A DNA stretch of 64,000 nucleotides from Fomes fomentarius (taxonomy: Eukaryota > Basidiomycota > Agaricomycetes > Polyporales > Polyporaceae), in NCBI GenBank assembly GCA_022606135.1, contig JABYQN010000011.1, positions 1,674,001-1,738,000 of the forward strand. The letters run 5' to 3'. A model generated the notes under the pieces. The model was not told where the DNA came from, searched no databases, and saw only the letters and a list, made by a program, of their open reading frames with translations. How positions within the stretch are numbered: the stretch's first letter is position 1; the number at the start of each line of letters is the position of its first letter. Below, piece after piece: positions 49,820 through 61,131 of this stretch. Made by a program: the position numbers and the translations under genes.

Positions 49820-50820
49820 TCAGCTGCGGAAGGCACCATCCATCCCATACCCAGACCCTTGACCCACCTCACCACCACCCATGTTCAGACCGGCGTCGCT
49901 TCCCAGAAAATCTTGCCAGACAAGGTTCTGTCCGTGCTCCAGCATTTCAGTGTAGCCCATAAATTTTTCCGACAAAGCATTGCATAGGCTGTAACTTGGT
50001 GCAGCATGCGGCGTTGTGTTTGCAGGGTAATGAAACTGATTGTCTGATTTGGACCGTTAAGTGATATGGCTCACGGTAATATTCGAGCATCGAACATACC
50101 CTGAATCGCACCCTGAGTATACATCTGTCCGCCATGGTTGGTTCCACCAGGTTGTAGCAACAGTGTCCCAGGGTAATTAGCCAATATGAGTTGGCCTTCG
50201 CTCGCCGGAAGAATGGGATCATGAGTAGTAGCGCGAGCCTTCGGACCTGACTTCTGCCGCAAGTGATCAACGCAGGTTGCGGCTATTTCCACACCGGATT
50301 GAATGCATCTCTTGCATGGACGACTCTCATCGCAGGACTTCTTTGACTCGTGACAGTGATTGCACTAGTTGGAGCATGGATGAATTCTAAGTGGAGGCTA
50401 CAACAATGAACTACAACGTACCGCCGTCTTCAATCGCGTGTCCGTCGTCGAGAACTCCGCTTCCAACCTAGCACCTCTATAAAGCTTGTCCCCTCCGAGT
50501 ACATCAGCCGTGCGGTCGTTCTCTCGGCTGGATTCGGATTCACAGTTTGCTGCAGCAATCTCAGCAAACGGTTTCTATCAACGTGCAACAGCAAACTTAC
50601 CAATAGTGATTGAGGGCATCCCAGAATAATGGAGGCTCGACACACTTGCTTGCTGAACAAGCTCTACAACAGAGGCCATAGGTGTATTAGTCGCATGACC
50701 TTGGAGTGGGGAGAGAAACGCACTGTTCAAATCTGAAAGTCGAATGGAGACAATCGGGTCAAGCATCGTTGGAGAAGGTCGTAAAACTTGGATAGAATTT
50801 TTAGAAAACTTCTTAGACAT
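49820..50820 (-). CDS. Zn2Cys6-type zinc-cluster protein, copy 3 (intact)
   Basis: Best-preserved member of the zinc-cluster family here; probably a nuclear DNA-binding regulator. Five exons join with clean phases: MSKKFSKNSIQVLRPSPTML and on to LSDLN; KLVQQASVSSLHYSGMPSIT; ANCESESSRENDRTADVLGG through FSTTDTRLKTA; then an intron ending in TAG directly before the first Cys (50362-50364). The cluster exon reads CNHCHESKKSCDESRPCKRC, IQSGVEIAATC, VDHLRQKSGPKARATTHD, giving C-x2-C-x6-C-x5-C-x2-C-x10-C and a basic tail. After the next intron (gtatgt...aatcag) comes DNQFHYPANTTPHAAPSYSL, LSEKFMGYTEMLEHGQNLVW and QDFLGSDAGLNMGGGEVGQG, ending DGAFRS with TGA at 49820-49822. It is about 260 residues with no large regulatory domain, unlike classic ascomycete Gal4-type factors. 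Target genes are unknown. Confidence 0.75.
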
Positions 50821-51480
50821 TGTAGATGAAGCTAGGTGAGAGGAGTGAGAGGGAGAGGAAACAATGCCATGAGTCGTGAAGTCGGACTTGGATGCTTTTA
50901 TCTCCCTTGAGCGTTAACGTGGGGTTGCGAACGGGCGGATTGATCCCGCCCGAGAGTTCGCGAAGGGTGTGTGTGGCTGTGCAATCCGCACGGTGTGCAC
51001 ACTCCGGCGAATCCGCCGGATTTCCTCTCTCAGTACTAACCATATGTAGTTAGTCACTAATGTCTGACGCGTACACATGTAACGTAGCAATGGCCAAAGA
51101 ACAGGCGTGGAATATGGGCGAGAATGTTCTCCTATTCGGGTCCTGAATAGTCTGGACCGGAATCTGGTAAATTGGATAACACGACAGACGCTGGCCTAAA
51201 ACCGGGCCGCCAGAAATGTTCGGATAAACTCAGTCGGAGTTGGCCTTCGGCGAAGATGTACCCAACATTTGTGATTCCCTCAAAGGTGTCCTTTGGGGGA
51301 AAATCATGTAAGATTTCAGTCAGCCTGAAAGGAAACCTCAGGAGTGAGATAAGGTGCGATGCAGAATGGATGAAAAAGGAAAACTACCAAACGGCCATAA
51401 AGGGGTCCACCTTCATGGGGTATAATAATAACTGGTATAGGTGACCTATACGGCGTTACTAGAATATCTTACACCAATTT
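50821..51480. other. Upstream region of zinc-cluster copy 3; no gene seen
   Basis: Presumed promoter of the minus-strand gene, then non-coding sequence. Direct repeats begin at 51481. Confidence 0.45.
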
Positions 51481-52013
51481 AGGTGACCTTCTCTGGGACC
51501 AATTACCGGTTGTGCCAAATGTGACCCATCGCGAGCCTTTCTTTGTGCCAAAGATGACTCCATGTAATTTCTCCTTTGTTCTGACCGATAATTAAATTGA
51601 AATTCCAAGAGAATGAAAGGTAAACTGCGGCATGATATCCACCCAGAATCTCCACTGAAGGCTATATGCGATGGAGTTTTCCCGAACATTTCTGGCTACC
51701 GATTCTGGACCAATGCCTGCCGTGAGGTCACCTGAACCACGTTTTGAGACTTCCTTACATCATTCTAGGTGACCTTCTATGGGTTCAATTATCATTTGTG
51801 CCAAATGTCACCCATTGCGAGCCTTTCTTCGTGCCAAAAATGACTCTGTGTAATTTCTCCTTTGTTCCCACCGAGAATTACATCAAGATTTCAAGAGAAT
51901 GAAAGATAAAATGTGCCATGATATGCACCCTGAATCTCCACTGAAGGCTATATACGACGGAGTTTTCCCGAACATTTCTGGCTACCGATTTTGGAGCAGT
52001 GCCTGCCGTGTAA
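51481..52013. repeat. Tandem duplication, 286-bp period
   Basis: 51481-51727 and 51767-52013 are the same sequence with scattered substitutions and almost no length change (both run from AGGTGACCTTCT through GTGCCAAATGT.ACCCAT, TAATTTCTCCTTTGTT, GAATCTCCACTGAAGGCTAT and GTTTTCCCGAACATTTCTGG to TGCCTGCCGTG). The similarity extends a little way upstream of each. I see no terminal repeats or open frame, so the element class is unknown. Confidence 0.9.
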
Positions 52014-52156
52014 GTAACTGATAGTATTGGACCCTTTCGGACTTTAAACTGCTTTATACTCGATATTTCGGACCTGAATAGTTTGGGAATATCCGTAAAG
52101 GAGACTAATTCCGGTCATTTTCTGGGGAAGAGCTTTTGCCATTGCCCGTCGTGACG

Positions 52157-52440
52157 GGTTCGATATCGACGCTTTGCTCCTAGGTCAGGTCGCCGACACG
52201 GTGTTGGTAAACCTGCATGTTACAGCTGGGGAGCTGCCAGACCTATCTGCTTGGTTCGAGCAGCCAAACGCGATTATGCTCTACAAAATCGAGCCCGAAT
52301 AGGTCAAGTCGCGAAAATTTGACTTTGATCCATTGGACAGGACCCCATCTACACTCCCAACTCACTGAGGCGTACGCTGACCAACTGGTGGCCTGTCTCG
52401 CCAACAATTCAACATAAAAATTATGGCGCGCAAAAGGTAC
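52157..52440 (+). pseudogene. Truncated copy of the TGFBRAP1/Vps3-like gene
   Basis: A genomic-type fragment matching the working gene at about 55780-55946 and 56366-56490. It retains intron sequence (GGGTTCGATATCGACGCTTT, compare GGGTTCGATATTGACGCTTC) followed by AGGTCxGGTCG, then LHVTAGELPDLSAWFEQPNA and IEPE. A TAG follows where the gene continues ELVKSR. Then the intervening 400 bases are missing and the match resumes in the later intron (GATCCATTGGACAG) and the exon DPHLHSQLTEAYADQLVACL, up to GCGCGCAAAAGGT. Retained introns rule out a processed copy. The stop and deletion make it non-functional. Confidence 0.88.
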
Positions 52441-53034
52441 TAACTAACGGTTCACTCTACCTACGCAGTCCGAAAGTGAACAGTCCGAGCTCTGAAAATT
52501 CACACAGAGCCTTTGTTCACCGACCACAGCCAGAAGAACTCAGACTCTCGCGGTTCATAAGCACGGTGATATGGGAGGTTGGTAACGAGAGAACAAGACA
52601 GAACTCACATAAGTGAGGGGTTGCCGGACATAGGTAGAAACGGATCGTATGTCCATATCCGTAGATCATATATACTGTATCTGCTTGTTCATGCTCCCCG
52701 ATACCCGTCCTTCACTGACATGATGCAAGCTATCATATTGAGGTGTGCTGTTTCTACCATGGCTGAATCCCCAGTGGCATGGGAGGAAGTACGTCGTCTA
52801 GGATGGGCCTCGCTATGATAGTCTGTAGACTATACGTCCCTGCGTCCCGCACGTCGTCAATATATGTTACATATGGTGATCAATACGAATGAACATGAGT
52901 GCAATAGCAGGAGCCTTCTTGAAATTTTCGTAGAGCCATCAATAGCATCTTTCATGTGCTATCTAGAGGGGAACTTTTCTTTGGGACTGGAACGCCTCTC
53001 GAGGACCCGCGAGTGAAGCTGATGTGGAGCGTAT
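52441..53034. other. No gene seen
   Basis: Between the pseudogene fragment and the 3' end of the inverted CNH half. Short frames only. This interval is the left flank of the inferred inversion. Confidence 0.45.
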
Positions 53035-54513
53035 TCACAGTGCAGGAAGAGGTGCTATGTCTTCTACACCGCCTGCTGTCAGGGCATCATCATTGACACG
53101 CACCGACCTTCTGAGCAATCGCCGCGGCACCATGCGCATCTTTTCGGACCGCTGCGTCGATGGGACAAAGAAGCCATTGAGACACGAGATAAGCGCCCTC
53201 CTGTCATCGGCGAGCGGCGACGGAGAGTCGGCTGGGGCGGAAACCACCTGCACGATGCTCTGTGTCTCGATGCTGTGTATCTCGATAGTTCCATTCGGAA
53301 GGAGCGTTGTCACATAAGGGTAGTCCAAGGCTGTCAAGAGCAGCGATCGAACAGTCAGACCGGGAACGCTCGTGTCACAATACGAGTACTTACACACGGC
53401 TTCTGGGTGGCTCGGCCACTCGAGCGTTCCCCGCACGGGATCGCCGTCGCCTGTTATGAACACACCGATGGTGCTGGCCCCCGTCCAGGATAGGATGAGG
53501 AACTCGTTCTCGCTGATGACCGTGATCGACGGCTTGACTGCCACCGTCAGGTCTGGAGCCTGCGAGATCGGGAGCATCGGGAAGAGTGAGGCGGCAGCGA
53601 GGTCGATCATGTTGTAGTTCTCTTTGTCTGCGACACAGAGGTGTTTGCCCGTGCGTCGCGCGAGTACGCCGCCTGATGGGAGCGGAATTTCCTGGAGGAG
53701 GGTAATTAGTTCTTCACGTGATCCTCTTCCGATGCGGCGAAGAGTTCGACGGACCTTCTGGAAGAAGAGACGTTCCCGTAGGCTGTACAGAGCGATGTTG
53801 TTGCGCTTGATGACGCAGAACTCGATCGGCTCGACTGGGACAGGAATATCGTTCATGTACTGTGGCGGCCGTTTGAGGTGCTGTTCGTCTGCCGCCAAGG
53901 TGACGACATTACGGATCGGCTTGATGAGGTTGAGCGGGACCATGTCGAGTGCCGGCAGTGTGTAAAACTGGATCTGGTGATCTGGGATCCTAGTCAGACG
54001 AGCCTCGACCGAGGAGTAGTTCGACGCACCGGTGAGAACGAGTGCTCTTGATATACTGGGCGCAAGCACAATCTCGTCAATTGGCTTTTCGTTCGGTACT
54101 GATTGTCGCGACAGGAGTGTATAAGTTTCTGGCTGGCATCGTGGTCAGCACATGTTAAGAGTCGTCGTATATTCGTGACGAGACCGACCGACTCAGCATT
54201 GCTGGCCTGTAAGGCGAAACGCAGGAGCTCTCCATTAGAGCACCCAACGTATATTTCAGAGCCTAGATGTACAAATTCAGTTGTACGTTGTCCGAGAATG
54301 TAACCGCTACTTCAGGCGGAAATCATACCAATCGCTTGGGCGCATCGTATTTGCACTGGCCCCGCAGCGCCTGAGGATCGTGTCAGATGTTCTAAAGCTG
54401 CTAGATGTACCTCATGGGGTGTACATACGGCTCAAACTATCAATAACGCCGGATAGAAGAGGCTGTATTTGGTACGGAGGCACGTCAATCGGTTTCTGAA
54501 GTGCGTATGTCAT
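53035..54513 (-). CDS. CNH (citron homology) half of a TGFBRAP1/Vps3-like CORVET subunit, inverted
   Basis: Encodes the N-terminal beta-propeller of a CORVET/HOPS-type tether that works with Rab GTPases at early endosomes. It starts MTYALQKPIDVPPYQIQPLL; after an intron come GSEIYVGCSNGELLRFALQA, VLAPSISRALVLT, DHQIQFYTLPALDMVP, IRNVVTLAADEQHLKRPP, PVEPIEFCVIKRNNIALYSL, RERLFFQK, GGVLARRTGKHLCVADKENY, ENEFLILSWTGASTIGVFIT, WPSHPEAVCKYSYCDTSVPG, DYPYVTTLLPNGTIEIHSIE. It ends LNGFFVPSTQRSEKMRM...IAPLPAL, TGA at 53035-53037. In the usual protein this propeller runs on into the segment now found on the other strand from about 54690. This half lacks the last propeller strand and the whole helical region. 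It may be expressed alone or be dead. Confidence 0.85.
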
Positions 54514-54689
54514 GACCACGAATGCGAGAAGACGCGTCGCCCAGGGTAATGTCACGGGAACACCGCACTGTGTAGAGCAATCATCAACATAACTCTATTA
54601 GCATAGATCATAGTTCTGCAAATATAAACACAACTTACCACCAATACTATTCCGCTGCTGCACAGTCAATGTCGTTGGAATCCAAGTGC

Positions 54690-57600
54690 AACATGCTATT
54701 AGGCGCCAACGTGTGCCTGGGTGTGCAAACGCCTCCGCTGCCCTCCGAGTCGAGGCTCTTTCGCTTCTTCCTCCGACCCCGCTGTCCGCCTCGCCGCCCT
54801 TGTCGCCGCCATCTTCGACACGAATTTCCCCCTCTGGGCGGATGGCCACTTTGCAATACCCAAACTTTCCTCGGGCGAGCGTGTTGGTCGTCGGATCGAA
54901 CACCGTCCAGGCCCTCCTACCTTCCACCCTCATCTCGCAGGCGGACGCGTTACTGCTAGCACACCGGCTCGAAGATGCCGCGGACCTCGCGGAGCAGCAG
55001 CGGAAGAAGCTGCAGTCTGTGCTGAACGCGGAGAGACACCAAGTACGTGGCCGAGTATGCCTATCCGCTAGCGTACTCACGGTTAGGTGTTAGATCGACG
55101 AGTTGCGCTATGTAAACCAGCGACTCGGCTTTCAATGCTTCACGGAGACTCTGTTTGAGGACGCAGGAAAGCGACTATACGAGGGCGAGCTCGATCCTCG
55201 CGTCCTGGTCAGCTACTACCCTGAGCTGCGCGGAGAGCTCTTCGCGGAGGACGACACCGTCGACATCATGGCCGGGGTGGCCGAGTACATGCCGCAGGAG
55301 GACTCTGTCGACGACATCAGTGAGTGTTCACTTATCCCGCGCGTTGCCTAGCATAGTATTTGTGCCATAGCCTTGATATTTCCCCCCACCCCCTTCCACA
55401 TCTACCTCGCGCGCGCTGGAGCATTGCGCTAGCGCCCCCATGCCGTCGCACCCGTCTGTGTCTTCTGTGCTGCGTCGCCACCCACTCCCGTCCTATTGAC
55501 TTCTATTTCTCCCCTTCCCGGACATGATCCCGCTCCCGCCGCCTGCCATCTCCCGTCGGGACTGATGTAGTTGCGCAAAACCTAGTCAGGAACTACTCCC
55601 CACACCTCTCGCCGAACACGCGGGAGGCTCCCCCGACGGTCGAGCTGCGCAACATCCTCGGCATGACCGCGCGCGACATGCTCGAGTCGTATTTGCGCAA
55701 GTGGAGGAGGAAGCTCGCGGTGGAGAGTACCGCGCCCCACGCTCAGGCAATGCGGATCGTGCGTGGTTCGCCTCCACGAGCGCGGGTTCGATATTGACGC
55801 TTCGCTGCTAGGTCGTCGACACCGTGCTGGCAAAGTTGCATGTTGCGACTGGGAAGCTGCCAGACCTATCTGCATTGATCGAGCAACCAAACGCGATTGT
55901 GCTCTCCGAGATCGAGCCGGAATTGGTCAAGTCGCGCAACGTTGGCGTGTTGTGTAGACTTTACCAGCAGCACGGCAACGATGCCAAGCTGTTAGAAGCA
56001 TGGTCAAAATTAGTAGACGGCCAGTGGACCGACGCTCAAGTACAAGACCCCCTCACACGAATATTTGACTTGTTGGGCGACAAGAAAGACCGGGCATTGA
56101 TCCAACAATGGATACCATGGCTGGTCAAGAAGGACTCCGATCGTGCGTTGAAGGTTCGTGCTATGGTTACCCGTATTATGGTACGACTATGGCTCATCCG
56201 TCTTGTTAGCTTCTGCTGTCAACTCTGCCCGCAAAACGGAAAGCCGAAGACGACCGAACACTGCTGCAGCATATACGCGAAGCAAGCCCTGCCGCAGGTG
56301 CACAGCTCCTGGAGCATCTGGTCGTACAACGACGAAGTAATGTGCGTTGAATGACCAAGTCATTGCAAACTTGGCATTGATCCGTTGTACAGGACCCCGA
56401 TCTACACTCCCAACTCGCTGAGGCGTACGCTGACCAACTAGTGGCCTGTCTCACCAACGAGTCAACGTCAAAACTATGGCGCGCAAAAGGTAATCCTGTC
56501 CGGCAACTCCTTCTGTCGTATTTGTGTGAGTTCACGCGGTTTCTAGCATCATCATACTTTTCCGGACGCTCCGAATCCTCGTACATATCCTACTTCGCAT
56601 CAACAACACCCGAGTCCGAGTCGAAGCGCACACGACTAAAAGCCATACTCTTCCTGCAAGGCTCGACGCTGTACGACCCCGCGGCCGTGCGCACGCACCT
56701 CTCCGCCCATGCCAAGATCCTCAAGCTCGAGCTCGCCATCCTCGAGGGGAAGGTCCGTCTTGTTCTCTCATTACCAACCTCCTATACCATCGTGCCCTAT
56801 CAGTACTTATCCTCTCTTTTCCCAACGCGCGACACAGCTCGGCAACCACCGCTCCGCACTCGCCATCCTCGTGCACGACATGAATGACTCAACATCCGCC
56901 GAGGCGTACTGCACCCTAGGCGGCGAGGTCGTCCCCGCGAAGACCGCGCAGCAAATAGGGGAGCGCTCGGACCTCCAGCCGTGGGCCGCGCTTGTCACAC
57001 CCCTGGCGGCACCCGGCAAGCAGCCCAAGCCCGCTTCAGGACCGATGAAGCGACAGAAGACAGTTGATGAAGAGGTCAAGAAGGATCTAGTGATGATTCT
57101 GCTGGAGGTGTACATGAGCGGAGGGTACGTGTGTTCGCTACACCCTACCAAGGGTCTTGCTCCTGTGTGCGTGGTATTAACCGAACGACAATCGTACAGG
57201 GAGACCACAGCAGATCGCACTGCACAATTACTCAACTCGCAGGCTATGAACCTGGACGTCGTCGACGTACGTCTCTCTCGTCCGCCTGACTCGTTACACA
57301 CCCCATCTCAGCCTCTGACCCGTTTACTAATAGGTCATATCGATGATCCCACCGGAATGGCCACTCCGTATCCTCTCCACCTTCGTCACGCGCTCGCTCC
57401 GGCGCACACTGCACGCGCACCACGAAGGCCAGATCGTCAAAGCCATCAGCGCAGGGCAGAACCTCGCCGTCGCCGAGCAGACGTGGTCTGTCATCCGCGA
57501 GCAGGGCGCGATTGTCGAGGAACCGGCAGACGACGACGACGAGGGTGAGGACGGTGAGGACGAGGGAGGGGAGAAGCTCGGCCTTGAGCTCGGCGAGCGC

Positions 57601-57744
57601 GTGCAGGGCGAGCCTGCGTCGTTCAACGAGAAGCTCGGGCTGCACAACGTGCACGCCGCGCTAGACGGGGCGGGCGGTGAGGAGGACGTCGTGGATATTG
57701 AGGTAGGGTCACATCCTAGTGAAGGATTCGACGTTGGGACATGA
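54690..57744 (+). CDS. Helical half of a TGFBRAP1/Vps3-like CORVET subunit
   Basis: Encodes the alpha-solenoid of the same tether. The open frame begins in what should be the end of the propeller (SASPPLSPPSST, FPRASVLVVGSNTVQALLPS) and continues STLISQADALLLAHRLEDAA. Then IDELRYVNQRLGFQCFTETL, FEDAGKRLYEGELDPRVLVS, a 265-nt intron, RNYSPHLSPNTREAPPTVEL, DTVLAKLHVATGKLPDLSAL, LCRLYQQHGNDAKLLEAW, SQLAEAYADQLVACLTNEST, SAHAKILKLELAILEGK, LGNHRSALAILVHDMNDSTS, and the Vps39-type C-terminus VVDVISMIPPEWPLRILSTF, VTRSLRRTLHAHHEGQIVKA, ISAGQNLAVAEQTW. It ends in an acidic tail, GFDVGT at 57744. The first in-frame ATG is at 54842 (MATLQYPNFPRAS). No natural start is seen; initiation there would give a headless protein. 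Confidence 0.88.
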
Positions 57745-57984
57745 CCTAACTCGGACGGTATGAGGTTTTGGGTAGACTGCCAGTTGGATGGTAATGTATT
57801 TATGCTATACGATACATAGTCTTGTACATCTGCTTGCACCTGTCCGGGTTGAACGGACCTCCACGCGCTATGCTACAGCGATTCCCTGTTAGGCTGTTAC
57901 TCTATATACTCACCAGGCCGCCATCCTCCGCAGCCCTCCTTATATCAGAACCTCGATCTTCTATTGAAGCTATATGTTATAATA

Positions 57985-60115
57985 TCACGCATTCTGCACG
58001 ACCGCCTCGGCAGCAAGCAGCGCCTTCTCAAACGCACGAAGCAGGGCCTGCCTCTCCTCCAGCCCAACACTCACCCGGACCAGCCCCTCCTCGACGCCCC
58101 AGCTCGCCGCCCAGTCCAGCTCGGCGTAGTGCGCGAGGATCGTGTACGGGCACGCAAGCGTGAAGTTCGTGCCCAGGCTCGGGCCCTTCATGCACGGCAG
58201 CGCGTCGAAGAACGCGCGGGACGCCTCCGGCGAGGTGAACGTGAGCGAGAACAGCCCGCCGTACCCGCCCGTCGGCTGCCCGTCTGGCCCGCGCACGCGG
58301 CACCTGTCGTAGTTCTCCGCGGTCTGCCACTTGGGGTAGTACACGTCCTTGACCGCGGGGCGTGGAGGTGGCGGGGTGGTGGTGGTGGAGGAAGAGGAGG
58401 AGGAGGAGGAGGAGGAGGAGGCGGCAGAGCGGGCGCGAAGGAGCTCGCAGACGGCGAGCGTGTTGCCGTCGATGGCCTCGATGCGTCGGCGGAAGTCGCG
58501 CGAGTTGCGCTCCATGTAGATCGCGTCCTCGTCGAAGTAGGAGTCTTCGTACGTCGCGGCCATGTGTGCTTTGAGCGCGGCGTAGTGTCTGCCCTTCGGG
58601 TTCAGCACGAGGCTAGCCAGAAGTTGTATTGAGTCAGTGATTTGCAAACAGAAGAGGAGGGGGCAGGGTACGCACCTTCCGCCCATGACGTTCGCGTCGC
58701 CGCTGAAGATCTTGCTGAGGCTGCTGACGACGATGTCCGCGTAGGGAAGGACCTCGACGTTCACGAAGTTCCCGATCGTCTCGTCCACGACGATCAAGAA
58801 ATCATACTTGTCCGCGAGCTCGCGCAAGCGCGGCAGATTCGCGGAGCGCAGCAGCGGATTCGAAGGGAACTCGGTGAAAAGCGCCAGCAGGGGAGGCGTG
58901 GTCGAGTTCTGCGACTCGCGCTCTAGGATAGCCTCCAGCTCGTTGATGTCGTCGTCGACCCCGCGCCCGAGGAAGTGACAGCCAGGCCCCCACTTCTCCA
59001 AAATCTTGAGGGTGTCCGTGTATGGGAATCTGCGCAGCCAGGTGAGGATGCGTCTGTGGTGGTGTACATCGACGACAGTACGTACCCGAAGCACACACTC
59101 TTCGCCGGCGGTCGGGCACCCAGAGCCAGCTGGTGCGCACTCCATATCGCAGCCATCCCAGTGGAAAAGAGGAACACATCATCCTCGGTGACACCTTCCC
59201 CTCGCGTGCTGGGTCCAAGTTCTGCCTCCTGGCCGCCCGCGGTAGACCAGTCGTTGGGCGTGTCACGGACGAGTACACCGGCTATGCGGCGACGCAAGGC
59301 ACCCTTCGCCGCCGCAGATGACTCGAGGGGCATGTTCCGACCATACCGTTCTTCGAGGTAGACGATATGATCCTTGCTGAGAAGCTCCGCGGACGTCTCG
59401 GCAATCGAGCTACTACTGAAACGGGTCTGCGTGGCGGGCGAAGTGGGAGGCGACTTGCTGAAGCCCTTTGCGGAGTAGTGGCGGTTACCGGGCTTGACGG
59501 GTGGGCGTGAAGTGGGGGATACAGGTGACCTGGGGCTGCCGGTATCTTCTCCGAGCATAGACAGACAGCGGTCTGCGAGGCGGGAGGATATGCAGATGCC
59601 AGTATGCTGCCAGAACTGCTTGGCAAGTGGGAAGGAATCTTGCGGGAACAGGACGATATGAAGCTCGGCGCATGGGGTAGACGCATCCTCTTCTGGCGGG
59701 CAAATAGTGAACTGCACGAGACGTACTGGGACTGGGGCTCCAGCTTTTGTGGAGCGGTCGACCATGAACGCACGACATTGTTCGGCGATTTTGCGGGTAG
59801 GGCAGAGGAGAGATTCCTCGCCCGGTGTGCCAAACTTCTGTTCGCATATCGTCGCGAGCTAGGTGTGCAAGATGAGTTCATCCAGCGTGCAAAGTAGACA
59901 GGAGCGTATGAAAGACGCACCTTTCGAATGCTCAGGTGAATGAAGAAACGGGGGTATCCAGAAACCATCGCGTCAACTACGCGCTTTTCGCCCTCCTCGT
60001 ACCCCACATTGTCTCTCCAGGTCGGAAGCGATACGGAGATTGCGTGAGCAGTGAAAGGGGGCACAGACATGCCGAGGGACACTTGGCTGTCTTGTAGGAC
60101 TGTCGTCGTGCTCAT
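57985..60115 (-). CDS. STR2: Cystathionine gamma-synthase (PLP enzyme)
   Basis: Condenses cysteine with an O-acylated homoserine to cystathionine (transsulfuration). It starts MSTTTVLQDSQVSLGMSVPP, FTAHAISVSLPTWRDNVGYE; then EKRVVDAMVSGYPRFFIH, an intron, CEQKFGTPGEESLLCPTRK, and a long N-terminal extension. The PLP domain follows: [93 protein letters not shown], and the PLP-lysine site DIVVSSLSKIFSGDANVMGG. The C-terminal part contains GGYGGLFSLTFTSPEASRAF, GTNFTLACPYTILAHY, EEGLVRVSVGLEE and ends AEAVVQNA at 57985. A run of about 11 Ser, 4 Thr and 4 Pro near 58365-58425 comes from a GAG-rich microsatellite. Long N-terminal extensions are normal for fungal Str2. It diverges from the MetE-like gene. 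Confidence 0.92.
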
Positions 60116-61131
60116 CGTGGCGCGCGGTCAGAGTGGACGGGTATGCGAGTACGAATTTTCGGTGCGTCTGGTCGCGAGGACAGGAGGAGAGACAAGCGAT
60201 GTGTAAACGATTCGAGTCAAGTGAGAGTCAAATCAACGCGCGTGCAGTCAACTTCTTGATCTTATCTTATCTTGCCGACGCCAGGTACTACGCATCTTCG
60301 GCCCGGGGTTCCTTCAACTCATGTCACTGGTTGGCGATGGACGTGGAGGACGTCTGTATCTGCATCTCAACATCTGGGTGCTGACAATTGTACTGGGAGA
60401 TTGTGTGGAGGTGAGCTATATCCGTATTCTTGTCCAACTTGAACTCACGTGTTCAGTCTTGTATCTACAGACGACAGTGCATGCTTGCGAAAAATGTTCA
60501 TAGATAGGCCGACGAAGTTCATATCGATCAACCAGGAACCTCCCTTGAAATTCCAGCGTCCGATTTGCCACCGAGGTGGGCAGCTTCTCACTGGCACCCA
60601 CGACTGCTGGCTAGCTAGACCTCAATCAGTAGAGCAAGGTCAGCTGGAACAATCACTTACAGTCGCCGGCATACTGATTACGACATCTCCACCTCCATCT
60701 TTCAAATACGGACGAGGATAGGCTGCTCATCTTGACTAGTCCGCACGGGGCCTTCTTCGTGGCGCGGACTTCACCCGACTTCCCAGTGACTCAGCCCGCG
60801 CTCTTCCTGGGAGCCTACCTGCTTGCCCCAAGAGTACTAAGCTCGGCCCTGATTTTACCCGTACTCGGGCACCAGATACACCAAAGAGCAAGAGTGTTAC
60901 TGCATCCATCCTATTCTCCGCACCAGCGGGGGATATTGTGCATGCTTAGAAGCTGTCCTCCGACGCCACTATCTGCCCTCTACCAGCCTTGTGACTTCCG
61001 CTCGCCTCGCAGGTGCCCGATTGGAAATGGATGGCGGTGATCGGGTATATAACCTTCTCCCTCCGGTTATCTACCGGTATTCAAACGCCACGGTCTCTTA
61101 CACCTCCCCCGACTCCCTTGCCTATCGCTCA
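60116..61131. promoter_or_regulatory. Divergent spacer of two sulfur amino-acid genes
   Basis: 1.0 kb between the starts of the cystathionine gamma-synthase and MetE-like genes. It has two overlapping GATAAG sites on the minus strand (60261-60271), several GAGTCA half-sites near 60212-60230, and a perfect TGACTCA at 60787-60793. No gene is seen inside it. Confidence 0.5.
60787..60793. promoter_or_regulatory. Gcn4/Cpc1-type site TGACTCA
   Basis: Exact palindromic consensus of the bZIP general amino-acid control factor (Gcn4 in yeast, Cpc1 in Neurospora). It lies 339 bases upstream of the MetE-like ATG and about 670 bases from the STR2 ATG. Context supports it, but a 7-base match can occur by chance. 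Confidence 0.45.

Noticed and set aside
54598..55080. 160-codon minus-strand open frame opposite the start of the tether's solenoid half
   Set aside because: It is antisense to well-conserved coding sequence (LISQADALLLAHRLEDAADL) and has no domain of its own; GC-rich antisense frames stay open by chance.
58000..58632. 222-codon plus-strand frame rich in Arg and Gly
   Set aside because: It is the antisense shadow of the cystathionine gamma-synthase exon; the conserved protein is on the minus strand.
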